The notes below the pieces were generated by a model. The model made no database searches and was not told the DNA's origin. It saw only the letters and a list, made by a program, of their open reading frames with translations. 64,000 bases of DNA. It comes from Portunus trituberculatus. Lineage: Eukaryota; Arthropoda; Malacostraca; Decapoda; Portunidae. Below are positions 11,876 to 23,035 of this stretch, one piece after another (position 1 is the stretch's first letter; each line of letters begins with the position of its first letter). The stretch is taken from positions 8,191,814-8,255,813 of the forward strand of contig NC_059256.1 of NCBI RefSeq assembly GCF_017591435.1, read 5' to 3'. A program made the position numbers and the translations under genes.

Positions 11876-12866
11876 TTAACAGCTTTCCATACCCTTACGT
11901 CATCTTTGTCTTCTAGCAACCTTTCCCAACGCCCAACATTATCCTCCTCATCTGCTCCACACATCTTGCTTTTACAGTTTACAACATTCTCATACATAAG
12001 GTCAGATACAGTTTGTGCCAACATATTGACAGGTAGTTCACTTAAATCTACATTAGATACATTTACCTCAGAAATATTATTAATAAACCTTTGCTTATCA
12101 ATACCACTGAACTTAATTGCTTTCTTTACATAGTTTGATCTACAGGATTTATTGCATAAAAAAGCATGTCCTCCAAGGGACGATGCTCTGCTCAACAGAC
12201 CCTCTAAGTCAACACCAGTCGTAGCTATACACACAGCAATAGGGGCGTGGTCAGATGGCAGATCACTATCACGTAACACGCTAAAATCGCTCACCCTGGC
12301 TATGAATCTCTTGGATACAACACACGTGTCCAGTTCAGATACCCATGAACCACGTCTCTTGTATGTTTTGTCACTTTTGAAATGATGGTGCGGTGTTTTC
12401 AAATTATTAACTACTAATAAATTATTGTCTTTACATAATATTGACAAAATTTCTCCGTTATCATTAAGTACACTTACATCATCACGGATTACAGGATATA
12501 AAAAATGACGATCATTTGCATCCGATGCAGATAAAATATCTCTCACAGATGCACCCAACCTTGCATTCATATCACCCATAATCACATAATCACTTCCTGT
12601 GTCAGGTGAGCTTAGCTTCTCTTGTATAACTGCAAAAGATTCATGAGAGTAATACTGAGAATCACATGGTGGAATATAACAGAAACCAAACACAACTTTA
12701 GGATATTCCTGAACTCCACCCATATCTGATCCCCAACTGAAACATCAAGATTATGTATATGCTCAGCTAAATTATTCTTAACTAGAATAACAGTACCTCC
12801 TCTAAAAGCTGAACCGACAGCCTTACCCTTATACCCCTGTTCCGTTTCGAGACCTATTTCATGCAA
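11770..12866 (-). pseudogene. LINE B endonuclease domain and linker
   Basis: Endonuclease motifs are seen in two frames. The N-terminal SAFRGGTVILVKNN and HNLDVSVGDQIW (12920-12612) continue after a frameshift near 12700 as VVFGFCYIPPCDSQYY, the catalytic YVIMGDMNARLG and SDHAPIAVCI. The linker with WERLLEDKDDVRVWKAVNWK ends at 11770. The very N-terminal part, including the catalytic Glu, is cut or overprinted by the I-type LINE fragment starting at 12867. Function in a live element: first-strand nick at the insertion site. Confidence 0.8.
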
Positions 12867-13466
12867 TTCGTGTGTCGATTGCAGCAATATGGCAGAGGAG
12901 ATGGCTAACGAGGGTCGCAACCTCGAAAATGGGAGAGATTAATACTTCCACACTCCCTCAGTGGACTTACACCCATGTCCGGGATCGCCGTGCACAGCCT
13001 TTATTGGTGCGACTTCGTATAGGTCACACGTACCTTACACAAAGGTACCTCCTGACCAGGGACCCTCAACCTTACTGTGATGACTGCCTGGTGCCGCTTA
13101 CGGTGCGGCACCTACTAGTGGAGTGTCCCAGTTTGACTGATTACACCGCTACCTCTACCGCTGTCGCAGTAGAGATAGGGGTGTCTATTATCTCTCAAAG
13201 GTCCTTTGACCAGAGTGCCTGGCCCAAGGACATGACGTTTTTAATTTTTTGGGAGAAGCTGGTCTTCTCCCAAAGTTGTGAATATTATTTTATTTCATTA
13301 TATGTACTTTTTTTATTTAGTTTTATTGTATTTTTAATTTTTTAGCTACTGTATTGGTTTTAACTGTTTTTTGTTGTTTTTATCAACAATTTTGTCTTTT
13401 TACATTATTGTAGAGGCGCCATATGACCGTAGATGTTGTGGCACCTAAAATTAAAATCCATCCATC
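12867..13466 (+). mobile_element. I-type LINE copy 1: C-terminal zinc-knuckle region and 3' UTR
   Basis: A 5'-truncated fragment matching 61490-62092 of the longer copy. It encodes AAIWQRRWLT, HTYLTQRYLLTRDPQPYCDDC and the terminal CCHC-type motif C-x2-C..RHLLVEC. A frameshift follows near 13140. The 3' UTR carries the GGCGCC..TGACCGTAGATGTTG..GGCACC hairpin-like end at about 13413-13446, followed by a CCAT repeat tail. A second copy starts immediately afterwards. Confidence 0.85.
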
Positions 13467-13789
13467 CATCCTATTTCATTTTATTCGTGTGGCGATTGCA
13501 GCAATTTGGCAGAGGAGATGGCTAACGGGGGTCGCAATCTCGAAAATGGGAGAGATCACTACTTCCACTATCCCTCAGTGGACATACTCCCATGTCCGGG
13601 ATCGCTGTGCACAGACTTTATTGGCGCGACTGCGTATAGGTCACACGTACCTTACACAAAGGTACCTGTTGACCAGTGACCCACAACCTTATTGTGATGA
13701 CTGCTTGGTACCGCTCACCATGCGGCACCTTCTGGTAGAGTGCCCTAGTTTTATCGAGTTAAGACACCGCTACCTCTACCGGTTGTAGG
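13467..13789 (+). mobile_element. I-type LINE copy 2: C-terminal region, truncated at both ends
   Basis: Head to tail behind copy 1, it begins at almost the same 5' point (ATTCGTGTG.CGATTGCAG) and encodes the same C-terminal block up to ELRHRYLYR. The coding frame is intact over this piece. The 3' UTR is missing: sequence switches to a minus-strand LINE A RT piece at about 13790. Both copies share bases that differ from the longer copy at 61487, which suggests a tandem duplication or a shared subfamily. Confidence 0.82.
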
Positions 13790-13975
13790 GTGGTATCATC
13801 AGCGTAGGATTGGATAGGGCAAGAAGTTTGGTTTGGAAGGTCTTTAATGAATATAAGAAAGAGAGGGTGATAAGACAGAACCCTTATGAACACCACTGTT
13901 AATAGATTTAGAAGAACAGTGGCCGTCTACCACGGCTGCAATATTCGACGGTTCATAGATACGAATGTACTGGAC
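13790..13975 (-). mobile_element. LINE A-family RT fragment
   Basis: The minus strand reads SNIAAVVDGHCSS, GSVLSPS and, after frameshifts, the YADDTT box at the lower edge (13790-13808). The match is to 8390-8550 of LINE A. Too short to be functional. Confidence 0.75.
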
Positions 13976-14099
13976 ATGAATTATTATTATTATTATTATG
14001 AGGTCAATGAAGGCGACCCACTGGAAAGCATAACTGCATAAACCCAAAGGCCCAGTGGGCGGCACCTCACCGATAAGTGAAAGGAAGTAACAGGAATGA

Positions 14100-15800
14100 A
14101 CAACAGAATAGGAAGATTGGTAGAGATCTAAGAGGTAGTGAGTTCAGAGAGAAGAAAGGTATTCACACGTTTTTTAAATGATTCAATGTTACTAGAATTA
14201 ACAATCTCGTTGGGAATTGTATTCCAGAGTCTAGCAGATACTGGGATAAAACACCGGGAAAATTGTGAAGTATTACATCGATTCACAGACAAGGAACGGT
14301 CATTCATGATCAAGGATTGTCTTGTAGCACGTGCTGGTAGTGAAGGGGCAGGCAAATGACAATGCAACGGGTGGTTGGAATTAGACATGATTTTGAAGAA
14401 ATAGGACAATGATCCAACCAAACGACGATGCCGAAGATTAATCTCAAGATTAGGAAGAAGAAATTTAATCTGGTTGAATGCTCTATCTAAAAGCTTTAAG
14501 TGAGACTCTGCTGCAGAGATCCACACAGAGTGACAATATTCAAAATGAGGCAGTATGAAAGAGTAAAAGCAATTTCTTACAATATCATCAGAGGAATATA
14601 TCCGCCTACATTTGCGTAACAAACCAACTTTACATGAGACTGATGATGCAAGTGAACGCAAGTGCAACTCAAAAGTAAGTTTGGGATCAAGGGTGACCTG
14701 AGTAACTTCAGAGACGAACAATTAGGAATAGGTACTTCGTTGACAACAATATCAGGGTGAACTGGGAAAGGTGTCCTTGATCTGCTAATAACCATACTAT
14801 GGGATTTACTCGGGTTCAGTTTCATACCCCACCGATCACACCATGACAGAATCCTTGAAACATCTTGAGTGAGTACATTAGCGACTCTCTGCCTATCCTG
14901 TGGGGAAGGAATTGTCGCATATATAGTGGTGTCATCAGCATAAGCAACCATATTAGATTCAATCCCACACCACATGTCAGATGTATAAATAATAAAAGAA
15001 GAGGTCCCAGAACACTTCCTGCGGAACACCGGATACAACTGGACTAAAAGAACTAAGGCAGCCATCAACAGTCACACGACTCGTTAGGAACTCTGACAGA
15101 ACTTGATGGACGCGGCCACCAATACCAATAGATCTAACTTTCGATAAAAGGGCTCTATGATTAACACTATCAAATGCAGAACTAAAATCAAGTGAAATTA
15201 CTCTAGATTCATGACCAGCATCAAGGGCAGCTTGCATGTCGTGCGTTATGCAAACGAGAGCATCAGAAGTACTGAGACCTTTTCTAAAACCAAACTGACT
15301 AGATGGCAACAAATTATTAATATCTAAAAACGATTGAGACGCTTAGCAGGCGCTCAAAAATCTTAGATAACACCGGGGTTATGGAAATGGGTCTATAGTC
15401 ACCGGGGTGAATGGAGGATGAAGATCCCTTTGGAATAGGGGTAACATTTGCAGTACGCCAGCATACCGGAAAAGAACCCTTACGAAAAAGAGCTCTAAAA
15501 ATAACTGCCAATTTTGGAGCGAGAGGAGAAGCAATCTTTTTGTAAAAAAGAGGCAGAAAACCCAAAGGATCACAACCCCCGAATGAGTCTAACTCATTAA
15601 GATATCTTAAGATTTCGGAGGACTTAAAGGCAATGGAGTGTAATTTAATGTCCTGGGGACAAGACGGCGGCAGATCAAACTCTTCATCACTTTGTTTCGA
15701 GTTAAAACGGAAGCTAAAAGATTGGCTTTGTCCTTAGAATTATGGCAGATTGAACCGTCAGTACATGACAGAGGAGGTAAACTTGAGTCCACACCAAAGA
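14100..15800 (-). pseudogene. LINE C reverse transcriptase (frameshifted)
   Basis: In order on the minus strand: LFYKKIASPLAPKLA, ANVTPIPKGSSSS and YRPISITPVLSKIFERL (15565-15317). Then FGFRKGLSTSDALV, SLDFSSAFDSVNHRALL and GVPQ (15312-14977). The catalytic MVAYADDTTIYA lies near 14940, and a thumb/C-terminal region (HFEYCHSVWISAAESHL, FIPVSARLWNTIPNEIV) runs to a stop near 14128. Frames change near 15315, 14990 and 14720. The final ARLWNTIPNE motif is typical of LINE C-termini. Confidence 0.82.
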
Positions 15801-15848
15801 GTGATTGCTTTAAAGCTGACCACCATGAGTGTGGTTGGGAGGTGCCAA

Positions 15849-16790
15849 TCAGAACATTTTAAGGTGTTCATTGTACTCATCCTGTGCGCTAGAATATGTA
15901 CGTTGGGCAAATAAAAGCAGACGAACGTAATTTTCCCATGATTCAGGTGAACGCAGTCGGGACCATTCACAATAAGCAACCTGTTTTCCACGCTGAGCAC
16001 GCCTGCAGTCATCATTAAACCAGGCACTGTCCTTGCGACGACTTCGAATTATTTTAGAAGGAATTCTTCTTTCACTAATGTTAAGTAAAACACTGTTAAG
16101 GGAATCAATTGGACTATCAGAATGTAAAATTTCCCGCCATACAATGTTGTTAAAATCGGCAATGACACCAGTCCAATTGGCTCGTGACTTTAGAAATACT
16201 TTCCGCGATATTGGCTCGTCCGGAATAGGAAATGAAGTTTGAATATTGAAAGACAAGCCAGAGTGGTCTGTGCTACCAAGGGGAGGGACGACCTGCAAAG
16301 TTACTGCAGAGGGGGCGTCTGTAAAAGAAGATCAAGGCAATTACCCGAGACGTGAGTTGGGCTATGAACGATCTGCTCACAACCGGTGAGGTTACTAAAA
16401 TCTAGAGCAGCCCGACCATGTTGATTTGTTTGAGAAACGGAGTTCAACCAATCCTGATGATGTGCATTAACATCACCAACAAAAACAAAGGAAGCTTTAG
16501 GGTCTGATTCTTGAATAGATGCCATAGAATTTAGCAAACAGTCATAAATAGAATCATCAAGATCGGGATTTCTATATACAGAGAAGATATAGTAGTTATT
16601 AAAACGACTGCAAATTTTAACCAGCATCATTTCATGACAGCCACACTCAAATTTGGTAATGCGTGAAGCGCTGCATGCTGGACGTAAGTATATACACATC
16701 CCCCGAGCTCTAGGGATAGAATCACGCCTCAGAAGAAGAGGCCTCTTGAAATTAGGAATCAGAAATCAGAATGATTTAATGCAAAATGTG
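15849..16790 (-). pseudogene. LINE C endonuclease domain
   Basis: The minus frame at 16699-16301 reads FSVYRNPDLDDS, the catalytic FVFVGDVNAHHQDW and GNCLDLLL. After a frameshift it goes on to GSTDHSGLSFNIQTS (terminal Asp-His motif) and the linker SAWFNDDCRRAQRGK to 15849. The N-terminal residues above 16700 contain stops. It would have supplied target nicking for LINE C. Confidence 0.8.
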
Positions 16791-16915
16791 TATGCGCGCA
16801 TTACGTCGTCCACTGGCTCAAGGTCTGAAGTGTAACCTACCGTCATCCCAACTGTACGCTTTACGCTAAATACAGTACAGGGAACGTCATACAGTTAACT
16901 GAGAATGGCGTTCAT

Positions 16916-17518
16916 TCGCCTCTGTGTGTCGAGTCATATAGTTTGTGTATTGAAACAAGGTGGAACAGGCTTGGCCGGGGTCGTCTGTCTACCAAGAGAG
17001 GAGCGTGTGTGTGTATGAGGAGCGGTTCACGCTGAGTGGCATGTTGTTGAGAATTGTCCCATTAGGAGAGGTATTCGGCAAAGTGTAGGTTTAACTAGGG
17101 CTGAGGAACTGTTCAGTTGTAAGTACACTTACGATGTCGTTTGTAAAATTGTCCGTGATGTTCTTGAATCATATCAGCAATGAGTATGAGTGATGTCATT
17201 TTCCTGGAATAATAATGATATAATTATCATTATTACTGTTTTTTTTTTTTTTAAGCAGCGCACCATGGCTGTCACAGTGTTGTTTTTACACTTTTGTGGA
17301 CCACATAGTTACTTTTATTTATTAATGTTTCTTTACAGAATTGGTTCGAATTATGACAAGATGTTATGTTGATTCTGGTCTGCATGTACTTTTAGTTTCT
17401 TTTGGGTTTTGCAAATTTGATGATGAGTCTTAGAGAATGTTTTCGTTATTTCTAACCTGTTAATGTAATTTTATTCAAATGTAATTGTAACTGTGGTCAA
17501 TAAATAACTACCTATGTA

Positions 17519-17527
<9 letters not shown>
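16916..17527 (+). mobile_element. LINE D 3' end, copy 1 (C-terminal codons and 3' UTR)
   Basis: From about 16933 it is nearly identical to 46176-46515. The shared part encodes a LINE C-terminus with a His-Cys half-knuckle (HTEWHVVENCP) and ends ...RDVLESYQ plus stop. A T-rich 3' UTR follows, with AATAAA at about 17500 and a TATC-rich tail. No RT remains. The two near-identical plus-strand copies suggest recent activity of the family. Confidence 0.7.

Positions 17528-17556
<29 letters not shown>
17528..17556. repeat. (GT)n microsatellite on the 3' side of LINE F
   Basis: GT run directly next to the (AAT)n tail of LINE F. A second TG run bounds the other end of the same LINE at 19099. Confidence 0.95.
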
Positions 17557-17561
<5 letters not shown>

Positions 17562-19095
17562 ATGATAATAATAATAATAATAATAATATACGGTTTATTA
17601 ATTTGGCAATGTAAAAAATTACACTGAAAATGTACAAGAAGGGGGGACATTAAAACAATGAACTGAAATGCTTAACCTAACTATGGATCTAACTTAACCT
17701 AGAATTCACTTATTAATTTACTTATTTTTTTAAGGCTCGCACAATAGCTGGCACCGCGCTAAGTCGGTACCGATCAGTGCGCGGTGCTCTTAAGGGCGTC
17801 ACGCGATTCTGGTGTCGGGTGGCGCGAGCAGGGGGAGGCACGTCGGGGGGTAACAGGTGGCGGAGACGTGGATGACGCACCAGTCCTTCCCCAAATTTTT
17901 CCAAGGCTTCCTGGTGTCTTGTGGCCATCCTTGGCAGACTCAGGCAGATCAGGGCGTTCTCGTAGGACCTGTAGGCAGGCCCAAGGATGACCCTGAACGC
18001 CCTCCTCTGAACCCTCTCCAGCTGTTGTCGTTGTGTGAGTGAGGTTCAGGGAGGAGGACCACGCTGGGGCGGCGTACATGAGCTTAGGGAGTATAAAGGT
18101 GAGGTACACTCCCCTCAGCTCATCTGCCGGTGCTCCCAGGGAACTGAGTCGGCGCTGTAAATAGATTTTGTATGAGGCTGACCTGATGATGTTGGAAACA
18201 TGCTGCTTCCATGATAATTGATCATCCACCAAGACACCTAGAAGCTCGGTGCTGCGGACCACCTGGAGGGAGTGAGGGCCCACAGATAGCTGGGGAGGGG
18301 GCACTGCTGCTGTGGAGGTACAAATGTGCATCACCACGGTCTTGGTGTGGTTGATGGTCATTTTGTTGTCCTCCGTCCACGTCTGTAGTTGGTTAAGAGT
18401 GGACTGAAGTGCTGAGAAGTCTGGGTTGGTGTTGTTGACGGGTACGCCCACGGTGCAGTCGTCCACATACTTCCAGCGGTGGGGAGTGTGGACGAGAGCA
18501 TCGTTGATGAGGATGAGGAAGCACAGAGGACCCATCTTGGTCCCCTGAGGGACCCCGCATGTGAGCTGTTGGAAAGAGGAGACAGAGCCCTGATAACGAA
18601 CGGCCTGACGCCTTCCCGTGAGGAAGTCTGCCAGCCACGCTATCAGGTAGGGAGAGAGACCCAGAGTGATGGCTTTATTTATCACAACAGTGTGATCAAC
18701 AAGATCAAAGGCCTTTCTGAAGTCCACAAAAGCAATAGCTAGAGAAGTGTTGCGTTTTTCCAGGTGGCTGTGGACGAATTCCAGGAAGCTGACAAGGTAG
18801 TGAGATGTGGAGGTGGATTTAATATTGCCAAATTGTTGTGTGTCAATAGAGTTACAAATTTTGTTATAGGCCCAGTCGAACACAAAATCTTCACAGATAA
18901 GGCTGGGTATAGGGGTGATGGCGACTGGTCTTAGATAATTCAGTGACTGTGGATTAGAAATTTTGGGGAGGGGGTTGACGTAAGATGTCTTCCAGTCATC
19001 GGGGCAGGAATGTTGAGAAAGGGAGGCGTTGATGATAGAGCAAAGGGGTGTGGCAAGTTCTGGGGCAAATTCTCTGTAAATTTTGATGGGGAGGT

Positions 19096-19098
<3 letters not shown>
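17557..19098 (-). mobile_element. LINE F, CR1/L2/Rex1-like non-LTR retrotransposon inserted in a (TG)n tract
   Basis: A minus-strand element with (ATT)n tail at 17557-17590, 3' UTR, and an RT ORF open from the truncation point at 19098 to about 17774. (TG)n lies on both sides (17528-17556 and 19099-19168). The same family gives the 3' fragments at 1564-1711 and 23963-24197, both also next to CA/TG runs. Confidence 0.8.
17722..19098 (-). pseudogene. LINE F reverse transcriptase (5'-truncated, one late frameshift)
   Basis: The frame is open from the truncation at 19098 (IYREFAPELATPL, DDWKTSYVNPLPK) through QFGNIKSTSTSHYLV, AFVDFRKAFDLVDH and GVPQGTKMGPLCFLI, to the catalytic YVDDCT near 18462. 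It continues in a thumb region (NKMTINHTKTVVM, STELLGVLVDDQLSWKQH) to about 18040. There a small deletion shifts the frame. The true C-terminus (VILGPAYRSYENALICLSLPR..VPAIVRALKK) is in the frame that stops at 17722. With only one frameshift in about 450 codons it is among the best preserved RTs here. Role: reverse transcription of LINE RNA at the nicked target. Confidence 0.85.

Positions 19099-19168
<70 letters not shown>
19099..19168. repeat. (TG)n microsatellite on the 5' side of LINE F
   Basis: A 70-bp TG run starting exactly where the LINE F reading frame ends. Confidence 0.95.
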
Positions 19169-19171
<3 letters not shown>

Positions 19172-19172
<1 letters not shown>

Positions 19173-20953
19173 CGCGTGTATTTACCTATTTGTGTATTAC
19201 AGGGCCCGAGCTAAGCTCTCTGTGACCTGTCTCCTTGTCCACTCCTGTCTTATCTCTCTTTCATATGATTGACACACACCGCGTCAACGACATCACTGTT
19301 CAGTGTATTCCACTTATCAATACTACGATGCGGGAAACTGTACTTTCTCACGTCATTTAGACAGATGTCTTTTATTAGTTATTTTCCATGTCCTCGGAGA
19401 TAATTACTTGTGGTCACCTTTATCAATTCTCTGTCCAATATGTCAATCTTGTTCACCAATTTATACATAGTTATCATGTCTCCTTTTGTTATTCTCTCTT
19501 CTAATGTGGTCAGCCCCAGTTTCCTCAGTTTTTCCTCATAGTCTAACTCCCTGAGTCCTGGTACCATCCTTGTTGCCAGCCTCTGTACCCTTTCCACCTT
19601 CACATTTTTCTTCATATGCAGTGACCAGACGCAAGCTGCATATTCTAACTGGGGTCTTATTAAGGTTCATAATATCTTTTTCATCATTCCTTCATCTAGG
19701 TAGTGGAATGCAAGGCCAATATTTTGAAGCATGTTATATGTTTTCCAAAATATCTTGTTAATGTGTTTCTCTGGTGACAAAGTGTTTTGCACGGTTACTC
19801 CTAAGTCTTTCTCCTCATTGGTCTCTTCAATTTTCTCATCACCCAGTCTGTAATCCCTGTTTGGTCTGTATCTACTTCTTCCCATTTTCATAACATGGCT
19901 CTTGTTTATATTGAATTCCATCTACCACTCTTTACTCCACTCATATATTTTACCAAGATCTTCCTGTAGCTTGTTACAATCTTCCACATTCTTTACTCTC
20001 CTCATAATTTTGGTATCGTCCGCGAACATATTCATGTAACTGTCAATTCCTACTGGCATATCATTAACATAAATCAAAAACATGATGGGACCAAGCACTG
20101 ACCCTTGTGGAACTCCACTGGTTACCTTCTTCCACTCGGACTTCCTCCCTCTCACCACTGTTCGCATTTCTCTTCCCACTAAGTAATTTTTCATCCATTT
20201 TGCTAGTTTATCACTTACTCCTCCAATTTTCTTTAGTTTCCACATCAGTCTATTGTGTGACACTTTATCAAAGGCCTTTCTCAAGTCCAGGTAGATAGCA
20301 TCCACCCATCCCTCTCTATGTTGTAGTATGTCAGTCACTCTTGAATAAAAACATAATAAATTGGATACGCACGATCTTCCTTTTCTGAAACCAAACTGCC
20401 TTTCACTCAGAATGTTTTCACTTTCTAGATACTCACTCCACTTAGCTTTAATTACTTCTTCACATACTTTGCACAATATACTAGTCAACGATACTGGTCT
20501 GTAATTTAACGGTTCCATTCTACTACCATTCTTGTATATAGGCACAATGTCAGCTCTTTTCCACTCTTTCGGGACTATTCCTGTTCGTATGGAGGTTTCC
20601 ACAATATCAATTACGGGGTTCAACAATTGATCCTTACATTCTTTTAGCAACCTTCCAGATATGCCATCAGGCCCCATTGATTTATTAATATCCAAATTGC
20701 TTATAATTTCCCTTACATCTTCTTTAGTAACCATGATGTCCTGCATTTGCTTTATTTCCGTAGGCCTTCCTCCCATAAAATGCTCCTCCTTTGTAAACAC
20801 TTTGCAAAAGTTGTTCAAAATTTCAGCTATCTCTCCAGCATCCTCATATACTTCTTCCCCATTTTTTACCTTTTCTATTGCCTCCCTTTTATTTAGTTTT
20901 CCATTTATGAATTTGTAAAACATTTTAGGGTCACTGTAACACGATTCTGGCAT
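19172..20953 (-). pseudogene. LINE G reverse transcriptase
   Basis: An ORF of 343 codons (20953-19922) reads CYSDPKMFYKFINGK, SMGPDGISGRLLK, YRPVSLTSILCKVCE, FGFRKGRSCVSN, YLDLRKAFDKVSHNRL and GVPQGSVLGPIMFLIYVND, then the catalytic MFADDTKIM near 20020. A TAG at 19922-19924 interrupts it. The next frame adds NINKSHVMKMGRSRYRPN, EKDLGVTVQNTLSPEKH and, after another shift, RVQRLATRMVPGLRELDYEEKLRKLGL, ending in FPHRSIDKWNTLNSDVV at about 19320. The N-terminal palm is separated from the endonuclease by the insertion. RT motifs are complete. Confidence 0.87.
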
Positions 20954-20954
20954 C

Positions 20955-21833
20955 GTATTAGTAGGTTGTTACTATCGCCGCGGGTTTTTCCAATGAGCAG
21001 TTTTGGTGGGAAAGACTGTTGGCTTTATTGGCATATGTTAGCCGCCATTTGTCATTATATATCTGGGTTATATTATTTGCTAAATATATATGTAAGTTGT
21101 GTATGTATTTTCATGTATATGTAAGAGGTACACGTATATGTAGAATACCTGTAAGATGTACTTTGTGACTATGTATAAGTTCGGGGTGTGGGTTTGGAAG
21201 AGTCGCCATTTGTCATTATCTATTTGAGTCATACTATTTACTAAATCTATATGTAAGTTGTGTATGTATTTTTATGTATGATGTATATGTAATATGTATA
21301 TGTACATGTAAGAGGTACACGTATATGTAGAATGCCTGTAAGATGTACTTTGTGACTATGTATAAGTTCGGGGTGTGGGTTTGGAAGAGTTCGGGTGGGT
21401 TCAAGGCAGAGAGCCAGTTGTAATGGAGCGGGACTGGGACCGCTAGTGGCATCTATCACCCACCGCTCGGGTGGGACGTTACCCCTGGACTCTACCCCCC
21501 TAGCTTCAAGATTCCCGGGTACAGCTGGCGTCGGCAATGTTGTGAGTTATTATGTTTATTTCATGTATGTTCTTCACTGTGATCATTATGTTCAAGTTAT
21601 AACTTTGTGTATACACCTTCCTGTGCTGAAGTTTATTGTGGCAGCCTTTATTATTATCATCACACTTTGTAAGAAGGTCAAGTAATATTATTTATAAAAT
21701 GAAAGTCACTGGTGAGTGCTTATTACGGCAAACGATACTTGTTTATGTGTAGTGAATGTAGTCTCGGTCTACAAGTTGGAACATAATGAATAAAGGGAAA
21801 GTTGCGGCATATTGTTTGGCTTGTCACCCGGGT
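20955..21833. mobile_element. Unassigned insertion of about 880 bp splitting LINE G, LTR-like
   Basis: LINE G coding is continuous on both sides (ENCVK on one, ESCYSDPKMF on the other), so this block is an insertion. It contains a tandem duplication with a 161-bp offset (GCCATTTGTCATTAT at 21044 and 21205), a polyadenylation-type AATAAA near 21789, and GC-rich ends. There is no ORF with family resemblance. I could not define clear target duplications or terminal inverted repeats. A solo LTR of an unrelated element is the simplest reading. Confidence 0.5.
21041..21391. repeat. Tandem duplication, about 161-180 bp unit, two copies
   Basis: The block from GCCATTTGTCATTAT through GGGTGTGGGTTTGGAAGAG is present twice. 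The second copy carries about 20 bp extra in the ATGTATATG-rich part. Confidence 0.85.
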
Positions 21834-23035
21834 GCCTTGACACAGTTTTCCACCACTCTCTGTTCATATTCCTTTTGTGCTGTTCTTCTTACTTCAACAT
21901 ATCTATTCCTTGCTGTTTTGTAAACTTCTCTTGATAATACATCACTGTTTTTCTTAAGTTTCTTCCATGCCTTTTCTTTGTTCTTTTTTGCTTCTTCACA
22001 ATTTCTATTAAACCACTGTTTATTATTTAAAGTCCTCTTTCTGGGATATGGCACAAACTTCTTCACAGCAGAGTTATATAAATCCATAAATTTATCGTAT
22101 TTCAATTGCATATCCCTTCCTGGTATGTCACAGACCAGTCAATTTCATTAAAGAACTCCCTCATATGGTTATAATTTGCCCTAATATAATTTAATTTTTC
22201 CTCCCTGTGTTCCACAATCTTATTCGTGCTTATTTCCGTATCCAGCTCAAAGCTTAGGACATCATTGTCGCTTTTCCCCAAGGAACTTTCATGCTCAATT
22301 TCTTCTTTTAAGGAGATGCCCCTGGTAAAAACCAAATCCAACCTTGCTGCAACATCTTGTCCCCTGCACCTTGTTGGTGATCTCACCATCTCATCGTCAT
22401 CAAGTTATTTGTTGCTACTTTTAACAATTCCTCTGCCCACTCACCACCGTTCACCACTTCGTAGTCCTCCCACACTATTTCCTTACAATTAAAGTCCCTG
22501 ACTATCATCACTATTCTTTCTGATGAGTTCTTGCTTCATTCTGTTTAGAGTATTTCTCATCACCATTTGGTACTGTTCATATTCCCAAGCACTGGTTCTG
22601 GGTGGTATGTATACTGTTATAATATTAATGTCCCTCTTGCCATCTGTTATAAGCATACTTATCACTTCCTTATTTCCCTTACTACTATACTATATAGTTC
22701 ACCTCCTTCACTATCAGATCTTCCTTAGTAAGAACCATTATACCACCACCTCCTTTATTCTTTCAATCATTTCTCCATACTTTGTAGTGTTTTACATCAA
22801 ACCAATCTAACTTTATTTCGGGCCTTAACTTTGTTTCCACCACACACACTATGTCCGGTTCATTGTTTCTTAGGTAATCCATACATTCCAGCCTCTTAGA
22901 CAGAAATCCATCTATATTCGTGTAAGTCACTTGCATTCCATTCCTAGTCTCTTTCTTCCATGTTTCAGTCAGTGTAATGTCTATTCCGTCTGTTTTATCC
23001 ACCACTTCTTCAGCCTCCCATTTCTCATCCTCCAA
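21834..23035 (-). pseudogene. LINE G endonuclease domain and linker (frameshifted)
   Basis: The N-terminal endonuclease reads VTYTNIDGFLSKRLECMDYL and NEPDIVCVVETKL, with the catalytic Glu in ETK (23035-22763). The middle part is in a different frame or degraded (22400-22760). The C-terminal part (22389-22102) reads GQDVAARLDLVFTRGI and KSDNDVLSFEL, a KSDHDVL-type motif with Asn in place of the catalytic His. The linker NNKQWFNRNCEEAKKNKEKAWKKLKK..KEYEQRVVENCVK runs to 21834. The SDN replacement and the frameshifts argue that the enzyme is dead. Confidence 0.8.

Larger units (their letters stand above)
10229..12866 (-). mobile_element. LINE B, non-LTR retrotransposon with a MDD-type RT box
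   Basis: Minus-strand endonuclease (12866-11770) and RT (11875-10240) in order. Its RT box reads LMDDTVLL rather than YADD. Its 5' end is cut by the I-type LINE at 12867 and its 3' end by the solo LTR. Clade not resolved; it resembles RTE or Nimb-type elements only in general layout. Confidence 0.75.
13979..16790 (-). mobile_element. LINE C, non-LTR retrotransposon (minus), (AAT)n tail
   Basis: Endonuclease (16790-15849) and RT (15800-14100) on the minus strand, with a short 3' UTR and an ATT/AAT tail at 13979-14000. Broken by frameshifts. The 5' end is missing or not visible above about 16790. Jockey/CR1-like by motif style; clade not resolved. Confidence 0.78.
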
